A stretch of DNA of 64,000 nt from Diplonema japonicum. Lineage: Eukaryota > Euglenozoa > Diplonemea > Diplonemida > Diplonemidae. This document shows, in pieces, positions 30,957-41,111 of this stretch. The stretch lies in assembly GCA_964019335.1 (NCBI GenBank), contig OZ025739.1:310001-374000 (forward strand), read 5' to 3'. The notes beneath the pieces are model-generated. The model was not told where the DNA came from. It made no database searches and saw only the letters and a list, made by a program, of their open reading frames with translations. How positions within the stretch are numbered: position 1 is the stretch's first letter; every line of letters begins with the position of its first letter. The position numbers and the translations under genes were made by a program.

Positions 30957-31691
30957 ATGCCCCCTAAAGCGAGAAGTATCTATGAAAGGCAAAATAAAGA
31001 TTTTATAAAAGAGCAGCAGACACTGAGGAAGGAAGTAAAGCTGCAACAGGAAGCTGAAAAAGCGAAGGGTGAAAAGCGGGTGGAGCGGATGAAAGCAAAG
31101 TACAACACAACAGGGAGGAAACCGGCAGCAGCAGCGGTGGCAGCATCACCACCAGCTATGCCCCCAAAGCACAGCCAGCAAAGGCATGGAGGGGAGGTGA
31201 TCGAGGTTTTTGTGAGGGAAACAGAACCTGAGTTCTCGCATCATTACACAATAGAAGAAGGGATGGCACCACCACCACCCCGTCAAGCACAAGCAGCTCC
31301 CACATCTACACCACCTTCCACACACACTACCATGTCCTCCTCAAGGACGCAGAACACCAGCTCCCCGAACCTCCATTCTTGCGGCTCCGCTGCTGGCATG
31401 GCAGGTGCCGCGCGGAAAAAACCAGCAGGGCACATACCAGCTTACTTAAAACAACGAAGGCAAGAGTTAGAGGTTTGTAAATAAAAAACAAAACAAAACA
31501 AACCCCCCCCCCCCCCCCCCCCCAGGATGAAAAAGCTGAAGTCGAGCGCATCCGGAACGAGGTGAAGGAGAAGCAGCGCTACCCTGCTGGTCACATGCCA
31601 CTGGGCGAGGAGGAGAAGGAGGCTATCCTGAAGGGGCTGAATTGCAAGAAAGACGAGCTGATGAGTGAGATGAACAGGTATATAGGGGGGG

Positions 31692-31725
<34 letters not shown>

Positions 31726-31855
31726 CAGATTGCCAATGCGATATGACACTACCTCTGTCCGAAACAGGCGGAATGCCTTGGAGGATCAGATTAGGGAGGT
31801 GGAGAACAAAATAGGTACCTTTTCTAGAAAACAAGTTTATGTGCCATGCAATTAG
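30957..31855 (+). CDS. ENKUR: Enkurin homologue, three exons
   Basis: Exons 30957-31472, 31526-31677 and 31729-31855 give 264 residues, the size of animal enkurin. N-terminal half is basic then Pro/Ser-rich; the enkurin domain starts with GHIPAYLKQRRQELE and continues over both introns through GHMPLGEEEKEAILKGL, SEMNRLPM, RRNALEDQIREVE and the IGTFSRKQVYV end. In animals enkurin binds calmodulin and TRPC channels and is also found inside ciliary doublet microtubules; an axonemal role is inferred. Intron 1 is GTTTGT...C-run-CAG with a run of about 22 C; intron 2 is GTATAT, G run, a 33-A run, CCCAG. Intron 2 is 51 nt, in frame and stop-free, so retention would insert poly-Lys. Confidence 0.9.
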
Positions 31856-32532
31856 AGTTTAGACTGGGGCGAAAGGAATAGGAAGAGAAGGGGGAAATGA
31901 ACGAGGAAGAAAGGGAGAAAACAAAGAATGCCCCTCTCACCAACACTTATTTTGAACAAAAATAGTGTTTTTTTTTTTTTTTTTGTCTTTTCTTTGTATG
32001 TTCCACCCGCCTTTTGATGATGAACAGCAACGAAGCACGCATATTGCAAAAAAGGCAAAAAATGCCTTTTTTTTTTCCCCTACTCAATTTTTTTCTGTTT
32101 GTCCACCCATGGCCCTGGGAGGACTTGATGCAAAAGGAAGAGGGAAAAGAAAAAAAAGAAAAAAAAAAAAGAACAACAAAAAGAAGGGTGTCAAAGTTTC
32201 CCTCTTTTATTCCTCTCTTCTTTCCCCCCACTCCTTTTATTTCCCTTTTTTTTCTTTTCTTTTCTTTTTCTTTTTTTGTGAAGCCAAACCAGTTATTTTT
32301 CTTCTTCTTTTTTTTTTCCACCTTTTCTTTTCTAGTAGAGTTAAAACCCAGAAAGAAAAAAAAGGGGGGGGGGAACCAACAACAACAACCTTACTCCCCA
32401 CCTCAACTACCCCTCCGTTATTACTTTTTTTGTTCCCCTCCCATGCCTATCAATATCTTATAAAGAACCCCACTAAACAAACAAAAAAAAGGGAAAAAAA
32501 AAAAAAAAAAAAAAAAAACGGCAGCGAAAAAA
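31856..32532. other. Homopolymer-rich spacer
   Basis: Alternating T-rich and A-rich tracts with purine-rich stretches. No gene or shared repeat recognised. A CCCAG near 32351 and earlier AGs could accept a spliced leader for DHFR-TS. Confidence 0.55.
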
Positions 32533-34030
32533 ATGACAGAAAAGGGATGGAAGGTTATGCGCCCGTTCAACATGATATTTGCATGTGACAAGAAAGGGGG
32601 TATCGGGAAGGGAGGGGACCTTCCATGGAGACTTCCTACTGACATGAAGCACTTCAAGGAGGCCACCCTGAAGGCGTCGAACAGCAAGGTAGAGGGAAAG
32701 TTGAACGCCTGCATCATGGGCCGCAAGACATGGGCGTCCATCCCGGAGAAGTACAGGCCTCTCGAAGGACGGTTGAACATCGTCCTCTCCACCACCATGA
32801 AGCAAGACGACGTGGCCAGCTTGGATAACGTTGTTGTGGTCAACGGCGGTCTTGAGGAAGCCCTTCACATGCTCGCGGAGAAGAAGTACATCAACACAGT
32901 TGACAGAGTGTTCCTCATCGGCGGGGCAACACTCTACAACAAGGCTTTTGAATCGCCGTGCAACTCTGTTCTTCACAACATATACCTCACTAAGGTAGAC
33001 GGCGAGTACGACTGCGATGCCTTCGTCGACTTCGACTCCAACGAGCGCTTCTTCAACGTCGTGTCCTCCTCCACCGCAGAGGACAAGGACACCAAGATGA
33101 CATTCACACACTACTCGAAGCGCAACAAAGAGGAACAGCAGTACCTCGACCTCGTGGAGGACATCATCAAGTCCGGCTTCAAGAAGGGCGACCGTACCGG
33201 TGTGGGCACTATATCGAAGTTCGGCGCGCAGATGCGCTTCTCAATGCGTGACGGGGTCATCCCGCTCCTTACTACAAAACGCGTTTTCTGGAAAGGCGTT
33301 GCCGAGGAGCTCTTCTGGTTCATCAAAGGCTGCACCGACGGAAGGGTCCTCAAAGAGAAGGGCGTCGGGATCTGGGATGGCAACGGGACAAGGGAGTTCC
33401 TGGACAGCCGTGGGCTCAAGGACAGAGAAGAAGGCGATCTTGGGCCTATCTACGGGTTTCAATGGAGGCACTTCGGTGCTGAGTACAAAGATTGCCACAC
33501 AGACTACACGGGGAAGGGGGTTGATCAGCTGGCGCAGGTGATCAATACGATTAGGAACAACCCCAACGACAGGCGGATAATCATGTCTGCCTGGAACCCC
33601 ATGGCGCTGGATGAGATGGCGCTCCCGCCGTGCCACGTGATGTGCCAGTTCTACGTGGCCAACGGGGAACTGTCTTGCCAGATGTACCAGAGGTCCTGCG
33701 ACATGGGTCTTGGTGTCCCTTTCAACATTGCTTCCTACGCACTTCTCACCATCATCATCGCGCACATGACGGGGCTCAAGCCTGGTGACTTCGTTCACAC
33801 CCTTGGTGATGCTCACGTTTACTCGAACCACGTGGAGCCCCTCATGGAGCAGCTTAAGAGGTCGCCTAGACCCTTCCCTGTTCTGAAGGTTTGGATGACT
33901 TTAAAAAAAAAAAAATTAATAATTACAGATCCACAACCATTACGACACTATTGAGGAGTACAAGATGGAGGACTTCGAGCTTCTCGAGTACAAGCCTTTC
34001 CCCACTATTAAGATGGAGATGGCCGTTTGA
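32533..34030 (+). CDS. DHFR-TS: Bifunctional dihydrofolate reductase-thymidylate synthase
   Basis: Exons 32533-33888 and 33929-34030 give 485 residues. The DHFR half (about 10-195) has the [21 protein letters not shown] substrate and cofactor loop, [10 protein letters not shown], and the FLIGGATLY nucleotide motif. The TS half (about 200-485) has the RTGVGT arginine segment, [10 protein letters not shown] with the catalytic Cys near residue 367, [10 protein letters not shown], and [18 protein letters not shown]. The short second exon supplies the conserved C-terminal end (KMEMAV). TS makes dTMP from dUMP with methylene-tetrahydrofolate, and DHFR recycles the resulting dihydrofolate. The fusion is typical of many protists including Euglenozoa and absent from animals and fungi. 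Intron GTTTGG...TTACAG, 40 nt. Confidence 0.97.
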
Positions 34031-34440
34031 TGAGGGAGGACAACAAGGTCGGGGGCTTCTCAGCCCTTTTCCCCCCTCTGATTTTTTTTTTGAAAATTTG
34101 AATGAAAATTCCCCCCTTATTAGATTTTCTAGCAAAAGCACCAAATACAGAACAACTAAAGAAGAAACGACTCGGAGGTAGTGCTTGAGTTTGTGTGCCG
34201 CCTATCTCTATAAAAAAAGAGGGAAAAAAAAAGGAAGAAAAAAAACGTAGTTTGCCTCGTACTTAACTATTGGTTGCTTGCACCCCCCCTCACCCACTTG
34301 TTTCTTTTCTTCTTGAACAGTGAGCACCCCCCATGCACACTGAATTCCGTTCATTTTCCCCCCTCTTAGATACTGACTTTTTTGGACTGACTTTCAATTC
34401 GTCTTTTTTTTTTTTTTTTTACGCATGCAGATGTAGGGCA
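34031..34440. other. Spacer with dispersed motif
   Basis: Contains the second copy of the AGTGAGCACCCC..CATGCACACTGAA motif at about 34318-34346, then a T tract and a GCAG at 34427-34430, 10 bases before the next start codon. No gene seen. Confidence 0.6.
34318..34346 (+). repeat. Dispersed motif AGTGAGCACC, copy 2
   Basis: Matches 16031-16060 except for one extra C, again directly after a CAG. In this copy the motif supplies an ATG at 34333 that is in frame with the following gene. Confidence 0.75.
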
Positions 34441-36300
34441 ATGGGGAAGCATAAGACTCCGAGACTGCCCAAGATTGTAATCCAAGCAGCAGTAAAGGTA
34501 AAGATAAAAGAATCGAGGGACTCTGTGGTACTTGATGCTGTAGAAGGGGATACTGCGCCCATGTCGGGGGAGGGCTCTCTTGAGCTTGAATGGGAGTTAG
34601 AAAAACTGGAATGTGGTACCACAGTGCACAAAGCCCGCAGATGGCTTGTTGTAGTAGCGCACCAAAGTTGTACGGTCTTCGAGAAGGCCTTCAGGCGGTT
34701 ACGCGCCCTCAACGTGCTGCGCCGTCTGTTCAAGCCCATCATGCTCTTTCGCAGCAACAGGTCAGCAGCGCAGAAACTCCAGGATTCCCTCGGCTTCAGT
34801 CAGGATGAGGTGCCCCCTCTTGTCCCCTTCCTTCGGTCCATCCCCTTGCTTGCTCACTTCCCACTGCCCTTTCTCGAAGCATTTAGCAAGCGGCTTCGCA
34901 AGTTAGTCCACAACCCCGGTACTGTCGTTGTTCATGAAGGTGAATGCCGCGACTTCTACATAGTCACTAGGGGGGTCGTCGATGTCTTGGTCCGCTCGCC
35001 CCCTAAGTACACCTTCACCGTGGTTGAGAGGCTCGGTCGTGGCAACTACTTCGGACAGTTCAACGTCTTCTCAGGAGACAGCCGCGAGGTCGTGAAGGTG
35101 CCCCGTGGCTGCGGGTTGTGTGTTCTGTGGAAGCTCAATAAGCAACAGTTCCACCTGCTTCTCAAGCAGTACGGCAACGCCGCCTCTGTGGCAAACATGA
35201 AAAGGCTCCTCATTCAGAAGCGCCAACAGTGTATCAGCAAGTACTACCCGCTTTCGCCCAACCACTTCAGGAACTGCGGCAGGAACACCAACCTCAAGGA
35301 TTTCCACGACGACGCTCTTGACGAGCTCATTGCGCTGATGCAGCCTGTGTCGTTCCATGGCGGGGACCTTATCCTCACCGAGGGACGTCCCACGACTGGG
35401 CTGTTCCTGGTGGTCAACGGGTACGTGGAAATAACAAAAAAGATGAGCCTGCCTGCGGTGGAGAGCCAGTGTGAGACCCCAGCTGCACAACCAGCACCTT
35501 TTCCTATTTCCGCAACATCGCGAGCGTCTGTTCCCGTACCACCTCGAGTGCCGTCGACAGCCTTCCGCAGGCACAGCCTGCAACAGCAGTTCTTCAGAGA
35601 CGAGAAGCGTGTCGCGCTCTTAGGGTCGTGGTCTGTACTGGGCGAGGAGGAGGCATTGCTATCAAGAAACTGCACGGCGACAGTACGGTGCGTGCACGAC
35701 GTGGACTGCTGGTTTGTGAAGAGAGACGTTTTCGTGAGGTACATGCTGTCCTACCCTGTGCTGTTCCTTGCCGCAAAGGATGCGGTGTCGAAGGTACTCG
35801 CAGGGCGCAGCCAGATCATTCACTGCCCCATAGAGTTCCTAAAGGCAAGCCCCGTTCTGAGAGTGTTGCCCACTAAGTTGCTGTCTTTGCTGTCCATGCA
35901 CGCCAGCTCCGTGATGTTCCGACCTGGCGAAGAGTTGGTGGTGCGGCAAGAGGTGTGCAGGCTGCTTGTTGTGTATGAGGGTAACGCACACTTCGCGCTG
36001 TTCCCCGACGTCTTGCGCAGGGGAAGCAAGTGTCGATCGTCTGCTGTGCTTTCCTACTTCGCGATAGACGACAAACAGCTCAAGCCAGGTTCAGTCGTCT
36101 GTGCAGAGGAAGCTGTGCTCGGCCTTCAATGGCCGATGCCGTACACGTACCATGCAAGCCAAGCCGGTTGCAAGGCATGGTGCATCACATCGGGACAGCT
36201 TCTGCAGTACATTAAACCCACGATTTCCATCTGGGAATCCCTTGTTCTGAAAGCCAGGTCTGTTGTATGTGAGGGGAAAAGGCCATCTCTATTCATTTGA
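34441..36300 (+). CDS. Protein with three cyclic-nucleotide-binding-like domains
   Basis: Single-exon gene for 619 residues. Three CNB folds can be traced: about 145-250 (VVVHEGECRDFYIVTRGVVDVLV, then GNYFGQFNVFSG), about 300-450 (DLILTEGRPTTGLFLVVNGYVEI, then LGEEEALLSRNCTATVRC) and about 500-610 (FRPGEELVVRQEVCRLLVVYEG, then EEAVLGLQWP). The second has a near-normal phosphate-binding cassette but lacks the usual Arg before the ATV; the first and third are more divergent. No kinase or channel domain follows, so it resembles stand-alone CNB proteins of flagellates rather than PKA regulators. Whether any domain binds cAMP, cGMP or a nucleoside is open. The second domain has a Pro/Ala/Ser-rich insert. 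An in-frame ATG at 34333 would add a 36-residue extension, but the acceptor at 34430 favours 34441. Confidence 0.8.
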   Translation: MGKHKTPRLPKIVIQAAVKVKIKESRDSVVLDAVEGDTAPMSGEGSLELEWELEKLECGTTVHKARRWLVVVAHQSCTVFEKAFRRLRALNVLRRLFKPIMLFRSNRSAAQKLQDSLGFSQDEVPPLVPFLRSIPLLAHFPLPFLEAFSKRLRKLVHNPGTVVVHEGECRDFYIVTRGVVDVLVRSPPKYTFTVVERLGRGNYFGQFNVFSGDSREVVKVPRGCGLCVLWKLNKQQFHLLLKQYGNAASVANMKRLLIQKRQQCISKYYPLSPNHFRNCGRNTNLKDFHDDALDELIALMQPVSFHGGDLILTEGRPTTGLFLVVNGYVEITKKMSLPAVESQCETPAAQPAPFPISATSRASVPVPPRVPSTAFRRHSLQQQFFRDEKRVALLGSWSVLGEEEALLSRNCTATVRCVHDVDCWFVKRDVFVRYMLSYPVLFLAAKDAVSKVLAGRSQIIHCPIEFLKASPVLRVLPTKLLSLLSMHASSVMFRPGEELVVRQEVCRLLVVYEGNAHFALFPDVLRRGSKCRSSAVLSYFAIDDKQLKPGSVVCAEEAVLGLQWPMPYTYHASQAGCKAWCITSGQLLQYIKPTISIWESLVLKARSVVCEGKRPSLFI

Positions 36301-36373
36301 CTCTTCCCTTCCTTTTTTTTTTTTTTTGCTGCTCGTTCGTTTGTATCGCACACAGCACTAGTTCGACATTAAA

Positions 36374-36976
36374 ATGGGAGAAAAGACAAGTGTGAGGGAG
36401 ACCAGCATGGAGGTGGTCATTGCAATGTTCTCTGTGCTTGCGTTGGCATGGACGCTGACAGCGAACCTGGGGTTCCTTCCGGCGCTGTTCGGGGAGAGGG
36501 CGGAGACGAAGAAGTTCGAGTCCTACGAGGAGTTCTACCCTCACTACCTCTCGGAGCACAGTGACGCAACATGCAGGCTCTTGCACTTCATTGGGACTAG
36601 CATGGTGGTCCTGTGGCTGTTCGTGTGGAACATGGGCACTGCTCACAGGTCGGTGGCACTTATTGCCCTTGCCGGTGCCGTTGGTAACATTGTGCAGGAG
36701 ATGACAAAGGGTGTTCCCACAGCGCAGTACGAGGCCCTTGGGATGGCTGTTGTGTTCTTCATTGGTTCGCTCGTCCTCAACCAGCGTATCAGCATCTACA
36801 TCGTGACCATGATTCTGGGATACGGCTTTGCTTGGGTTGGCCACTTCCAGTTCGAGAAGAACAAGCCTGCAACGTGGACTTACACCACATGGTCGCTCAT
36901 GAGCGACTTCAGAATGTACTATGAGATCCTCAATGGCTCCCTCACAGTTGCCCTGCCCAAGGAGATGATGCAGTGA
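36374..36976 (+). CDS. Mpo1-like (DUF962) membrane protein
   Basis: Single-exon gene for 200 residues. Family motifs seen: FYPHYLSEHSDATCRLLHFIGT at about 55-76 and, at the C-terminus, GHFQFEKNKPATWTY...S-x-x-S-D-F-x-M. These hold the conserved His residues that bind iron in yeast Mpo1, a dioxygenase in ER fatty-acid alpha-oxidation of 2-hydroxy acids from phytosphingosine. Four hydrophobic segments are visible, one of them at the N-terminus. A CAG at 36353-36355 is 18 bases before the start. Length and motifs fit well; the enzymatic role is carried over from the family. Confidence 0.88.
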   Translation: MGEKTSVRETSMEVVIAMFSVLALAWTLTANLGFLPALFGERAETKKFESYEEFYPHYLSEHSDATCRLLHFIGTSMVVLWLFVWNMGTAHRSVALIALAGAVGNIVQEMTKGVPTAQYEALGMAVVFFIGSLVLNQRISIYIVTMILGYGFAWVGHFQFEKNKPATWTYTTWSLMSDFRMYYEILNGSLTVALPKEMMQ

Positions 36977-37180
36977 AAAATAATTTTTTTTTTAATTAGA
37001 TTGAGAAACCCCCCCCCCGTAGTGTTTCCCCCCTCCCCCCGGACCAGTTTTACCACCACACAGTAAAACCCTTTATTCAACCACGTTTCATGATATGGGA
37101 GCCCCTCCCGTGTCTTTCCCCCTTTTTTTTTAACCGTGAGTTGCCATGGAATCCCGTGGTCATGCGTTCATGAGACATAC

Positions 37181-37212
<32 letters not shown>

Positions 37213-37631
37213 GATTAGAAAATCGATGGAGGTATTTAAAAGAATGAAAAAGAAAAAAAAAGAAAAGAAAAAAAAAAAAAAAAAAGTATGAGAAAGGGAA
37301 AAAAAAAGATTTTGAGCCACCCACCCACATAGTTTGTCGATGATGCCTTTTTTTTTTTCCTCCACAGAAAGCAAAAAAAACAATAAAGCATACCCCTTTT
37401 GGAAAAATACTGTAAAAGAAAGGGCAATCGCTCAGAATAACACCCCTCCTCGCTCACTTTTTTTTTTTTTTTTTGCTTTCTTTTTTATTGGTTGCTCTCA
37501 ACGCATAACTATAATTATTTATTTTTCCACACCCCCCACCTCCCTCCTGGAATTACTTTTTTAAACTGGCTCTTTTTTCTCTTTCTGCACCTGTTTTCCT
37601 TCCATCTTCACCACAAACCTCAGACCCAGCG
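36977..37631. other. Homopolymer-rich spacer
   Basis: T, A and C runs. Two CAGs close to the next start (37621-37623 and 37627-37629) lie after a pyrimidine-rich stretch. No gene or shared repeat seen. Confidence 0.55.
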
Positions 37632-39050
37632 ATGACATGGGTGGTGGTGATGTGTGCTGCCGTGCTTGGGACGCCTGCTGTGCCAGGTGTACCCGCTTCG
37701 GTGTACGGGAACAGGCAGTGGGTGGAGGCGAACTACTCGAACGGTGCAGTGGATCCCCCGAAGCCTGTGATCCCTGACGAGCTGTCGGTACACGTGAGCA
37801 TTTCGTCCTACAGAGACGAGTTATGCGGGCGAACACTCTTCGAGCTCTTCAACTACGCAAAGAACCCTCTCCTCATCACCGTCGGCATCGTGGAGCAGTT
37901 CCTGGAAGGCGACATGCGGTGCTTGGAGGGGTACTGCAAGCTAATGAACGAGAGCCGCAACACCTGTCCCTACCAAGACCGCATCAAGATTATCAAAATG
38001 ACAGCTGGTGAAGCACAGGGCCCCATGCACGCCAGGTCCTTCGGAGGGAAGCTCATTCAAGACGAGAACTTCTGCATGCAAATCGACTCGCACATCCGTG
38101 CCATCCAAGACTGGGACACGAAGATGATCAGCGAGTGGGAGTCTGCCGGGAACGAATACGCTGTGCTGTCCACCTACGTGCAGAAGGAAGAGGACATGGT
38201 GTCGCGGGACTACGGATCGGATATCAACAAGTGGCGCGAGGTGCCCATGATGTGCTCCACGGTGTCGGGGATGTACGGCATGGTGCGCAACAACCAGGCA
38301 TCGGCCGCCAGGGCGCTCACCCGCCCGCTCCGTTCATGCTTCTGGGGTGCAGGGCTGAGTTTCTCGAAGTGCCACATGGAGAAGTCCGTTCTGCACGACC
38401 CCTACTCGCGTGGCGTCTTCGATGGGGAGGAGTTCACACGTGCCATCAGGATGTGGACGCACGGCTACGACATGTACGTCCCTAGCAGGGGCATCATCTT
38501 CCATGACTACACCAAAGCCCAGAGGTCCCCGAAGAAGTGGAGTTCTGTTGCAAAACATTCCAACATTGAACGTGCTGACCCTGCCATCGCTTACGCAAGG
38601 CTAAAGGGGCTGTTGGGGATGGGGGGAGGCAGTACCGATGACCTCGGGGAGTACGGCTTTGGGACGCGGCGCACGAAAGCACAATACGAAAAACTCTGCG
38701 GGTTGGAACTATCGAGGTCCCCGAGAAACTTCGAAGAAGGCAAAGACAGATGCGGGAGGTTGCCTTGGGTGCCCTGGGATGTGCCACAGAAGAGCACAGA
38801 TGATGTTCATCATGATGACAGCAGCAAGGTCCAGGTACAGGCCAATGTCCAGGTGCAGGTAGTGCACGACGTGCATCACGAGGATCACGAGGTACAGGTG
38901 CACGACGGTGTGGGGGATCACGTCAAAAAACCTATCGGTCCCCCCCACTTGCACATGAAAGAGATTGCGGTCATCCTCCTTGTGATTGTGTTTGTGCTTT
39001 CCCGCATGAACAACAGGGGCATGTTCAGACGGAGGGTCAGAAACGACTGA
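37632..39050 (+). CDS. GT60-type GlcNAc transferase, C-terminally anchored
   Basis: Single-exon gene for 472 residues. The catalytic region (about 50-310) matches the GlcNAc transferase domain found in Dictyostelium Skp1 GlcNAc-transferase and trypanosome mucin glycosyltransferases: VHVSISSYRDELCGRTL, an ARSFGGKLIQDENFCMQIDSH stretch with the DSH metal-binding motif, a W-G-A-G motif, FDGEEFTRAIRMWTHGYDMY and FHDY. Seen at the ends: a signal peptide (about 1-22) and a C-terminal hydrophobic segment EIAVILLVIVFVLSRM followed by basic residues. So the topology is type I, unlike usual Golgi type II transferases. A Val/Gln/His-rich linker precedes the anchor. Likely adds GlcNAc to Ser/Thr or hydroxyproline; a substrate among the Thr-rich surface proteins is speculation. 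Confidence 0.85.
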   Translation: MTWVVVMCAAVLGTPAVPGVPASVYGNRQWVEANYSNGAVDPPKPVIPDELSVHVSISSYRDELCGRTLFELFNYAKNPLLITVGIVEQFLEGDMRCLEGYCKLMNESRNTCPYQDRIKIIKMTAGEAQGPMHARSFGGKLIQDENFCMQIDSHIRAIQDWDTKMISEWESAGNEYAVLSTYVQKEEDMVSRDYGSDINKWREVPMMCSTVSGMYGMVRNNQASAARALTRPLRSCFWGAGLSFSKCHMEKSVLHDPYSRGVFDGEEFTRAIRMWTHGYDMYVPSRGIIFHDYTKAQRSPKKWSSVAKHSNIERADPAIAYARLKGLLGMGGGSTDDLGEYGFGTRRTKAQYEKLCGLELSRSPRNFEEGKDRCGRLPWVPWDVPQKSTDDVHHDDSSKVQVQANVQVQVVHDVHHEDHEVQVHDGVGDHVKKPIGPPHLHMKEIAVILLVIVFVLSRMNNRGMFRRRVRND

Positions 39051-39186
39051 CCAATACACCCCTGCTGACCTGCCCTTTGCTCTTAGTGTTTATGATCTAT
39101 GTGTTTTGTACCACCGTATATTCCACGCTCGTCCCAACACACAATCTATCACAGGAAGTTGGTGCCACGTCGCCGCTTACATCGTT

Positions 39187-40152
39187 ATGCTGATTGATGA
39201 CGACGACAAAGAAGCACCGCGGATAGTGGGGCGCGGCAGAGGAGGGAAAGGAGGTCGGGGGAGAGGGAGGGGGAGGAGCGAGGTAGTAGTCGAGAAAGAG
39301 GTAGTTCTGGACAAAGAAGTTGAGAAAGAAGAGAGGTTGCCAGAGCGAAGGCATTGCGGGAGTCTGCGATTAGTCGAAAGAGTGGTGCTTGTAGGAGCGC
39401 TGTTTTGGTTGGGTATATGGTCGATGCCTGGTGCTGGGAGGCCTGGTGGGAGGTACAGCTCTGAAGGGGTCCACACACACACACACCAGCTGAACGTGAA
39501 GCTTCACCTTCCCAACGCCACATGGGATGAAGGGCACATTGTTTACGCGCGTGACTATCACGATCTTGAGACGCAGCTCCATCGTCAGTACAACCACAGC
39601 ATCGCCTCGCTTCGAAAGAGGCTTGTCGACTCTGACGGGGTCACCTCCTACCCAGAGGTGAACGGCGAACAGTTCGAACGCATCATCGCCGAGACCACGA
39701 AAACAGTCACATTTTGGGTGGTTTTGGGGTCGAAAGAGTCTGTGCTTCCACACAGCCCGCTCGACCCGGAACCACCCAGCAAAGAGGGGGAAAAGAAAGA
39801 ACCCCCCATGCAGCATGAAGCACACGCTGCACTCCAAACTGAACCTGAAGAGCCAAAGGTCAAAATAGGGCAGGTGTGTTTGGAGGAGGGGAAAAAAAAA
39901 AAAAAAAAAAAAAAAAAAGACGGTTGTCGCGTCCCGGGACATCACTGTAGGTGGAGCCGTCATCGTGCAGAAGAAGAGTCCCGGTGTGGTGAGGTCTGAG
40001 GTGAAAACGCAGGTGTGTCGTAATTATATTTTTTTTTTATACTCTCGCAGGGTGTCACGAAGTGGATGGTGAGATTTCTGGGAGAGTTCGGGTCGTCCCG
40101 ACCAGTCGTGGCAGTGGTCAACTTGGAGGACCTTCAGGCAGTACATACATAA
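39187..40152 (+). CDS. Unknown single-pass membrane protein, three exons
   Basis: Exons 39187-39873, 39920-40012 and 40051-40152 give 293 residues. Order: an acidic start (MLIDDDDKEAP), a Gly/Arg-rich patch (GRGRGG..), a charged helix, one transmembrane segment near 65-82 (VVLVGALFWLGIWSM), a region with Asn-x-Thr/Ser sites, a Pro/Glu-rich stretch, and a compact C-terminal domain (VVASRDITVGGAVIV ... VVAVVNLEDLQ). I do not recognise the family. A type II topology, basic N-terminus inside, is inferred. The first intron (GTGTGT ... 27 A then G) ends in AAAAAG with no pyrimidine tract, an unusual acceptor; frame and the sensible protein beyond support it. The second is GTGTGT...TCGCAG. The start follows an ACAG at 39151-39154. 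Confidence 0.68.
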
Positions 40153-41111
40153 TAAAAAAACAACTTTTTTTGTCCATCCCGTACAAGAAATGTATATAAA
40201 ATATAGCTCTCTTGATTTTAGACCCCCTTTTTTCCCCTTTTTGTGTCTTTTTCCGTCCCTCCCCCATTCTTGAAGTAGGCGTCAGTTCAGAGAGGGGTTG
40301 TAGTCTTTTCTGATGTTTTCGTAACACCCTTCCCACCGTACACCGCACTTTTTTTTGATGGGGTCGTTGTAACACTTCTCCTCCAGTGGTTTTTCTTTTT
40401 GTAATTCAGACGGGGCTGTTCTCCTCCATCATAGTGAATCCCCCCCCTTTTTTTTTCTTTTGTGCGCTCAATCGGGGAACGCATTATCATCCTCTGTATT
40501 TCTTCTATTAAATCTTCCTTTCTTTGAACCCCCCCCCCCCCCCCCCCTCCCTCGTCTGAACCAGGAAAGAATAAGCAACAATGCACACAGATATGCTTTC
40601 TTTCATATTTTTTTTTTTGCACCCATTCCCTTAATGGATATTTTTCTTTGAAAAATATAATTTCTTTTTTTAGAAACGCCACAAGTAGTACCCTTGACCA
40701 TGCGGTCCTGGGTGCATGGACTCCTTTTTTCCAAACCCAAGCAATGTCAGCTAACCAATGGCGACTAGGTATCTCACTCTCCTTTTTTTTTCCGTCATGT
40801 TTCCCGAACCTTTTTACCTGAGTTGAAACTTTTTAGTTGAACCAGGGTGACAAAAGGGGTTTTCCCCCTCCCCTTCATCCCCCCTCATCCTTTTGTTTTC
40901 CGAATAAAAGAAACCTCATCTCATTTACACCCCTCCCCCCCCCTTTTTTTATTTCTCCGTTATTTTTCTTATATCCCTTTCCTCTCCCTCCACCCTTTGT
41001 TTTTCATGTACACATCTACACGAATTTGCTCTTCCTCTCTTTTTATTTTTGCTGCCCTGTCGTCGTTACTACCGATAAAAACTCTCTTTCAGGTGCCCGT
41101 AAAATGAAGAC
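40153..41111. other. T/C-rich spacer
   Basis: Mostly pyrimidine-rich with a run of about 18 C near 40530. A possible short repeat (40823-40840) resembles 18422-18438. A strong acceptor CTCTTTCAG ends at 41092. No gene seen. Confidence 0.55.

Noticed and set aside
18422..40840. Shared GTTGAA(A)CTTTTTAGTTG at 18422 and 40823 as a dispersed repeat
   Set aside because: Too short and T-rich with one indel; in this composition it can arise by chance.
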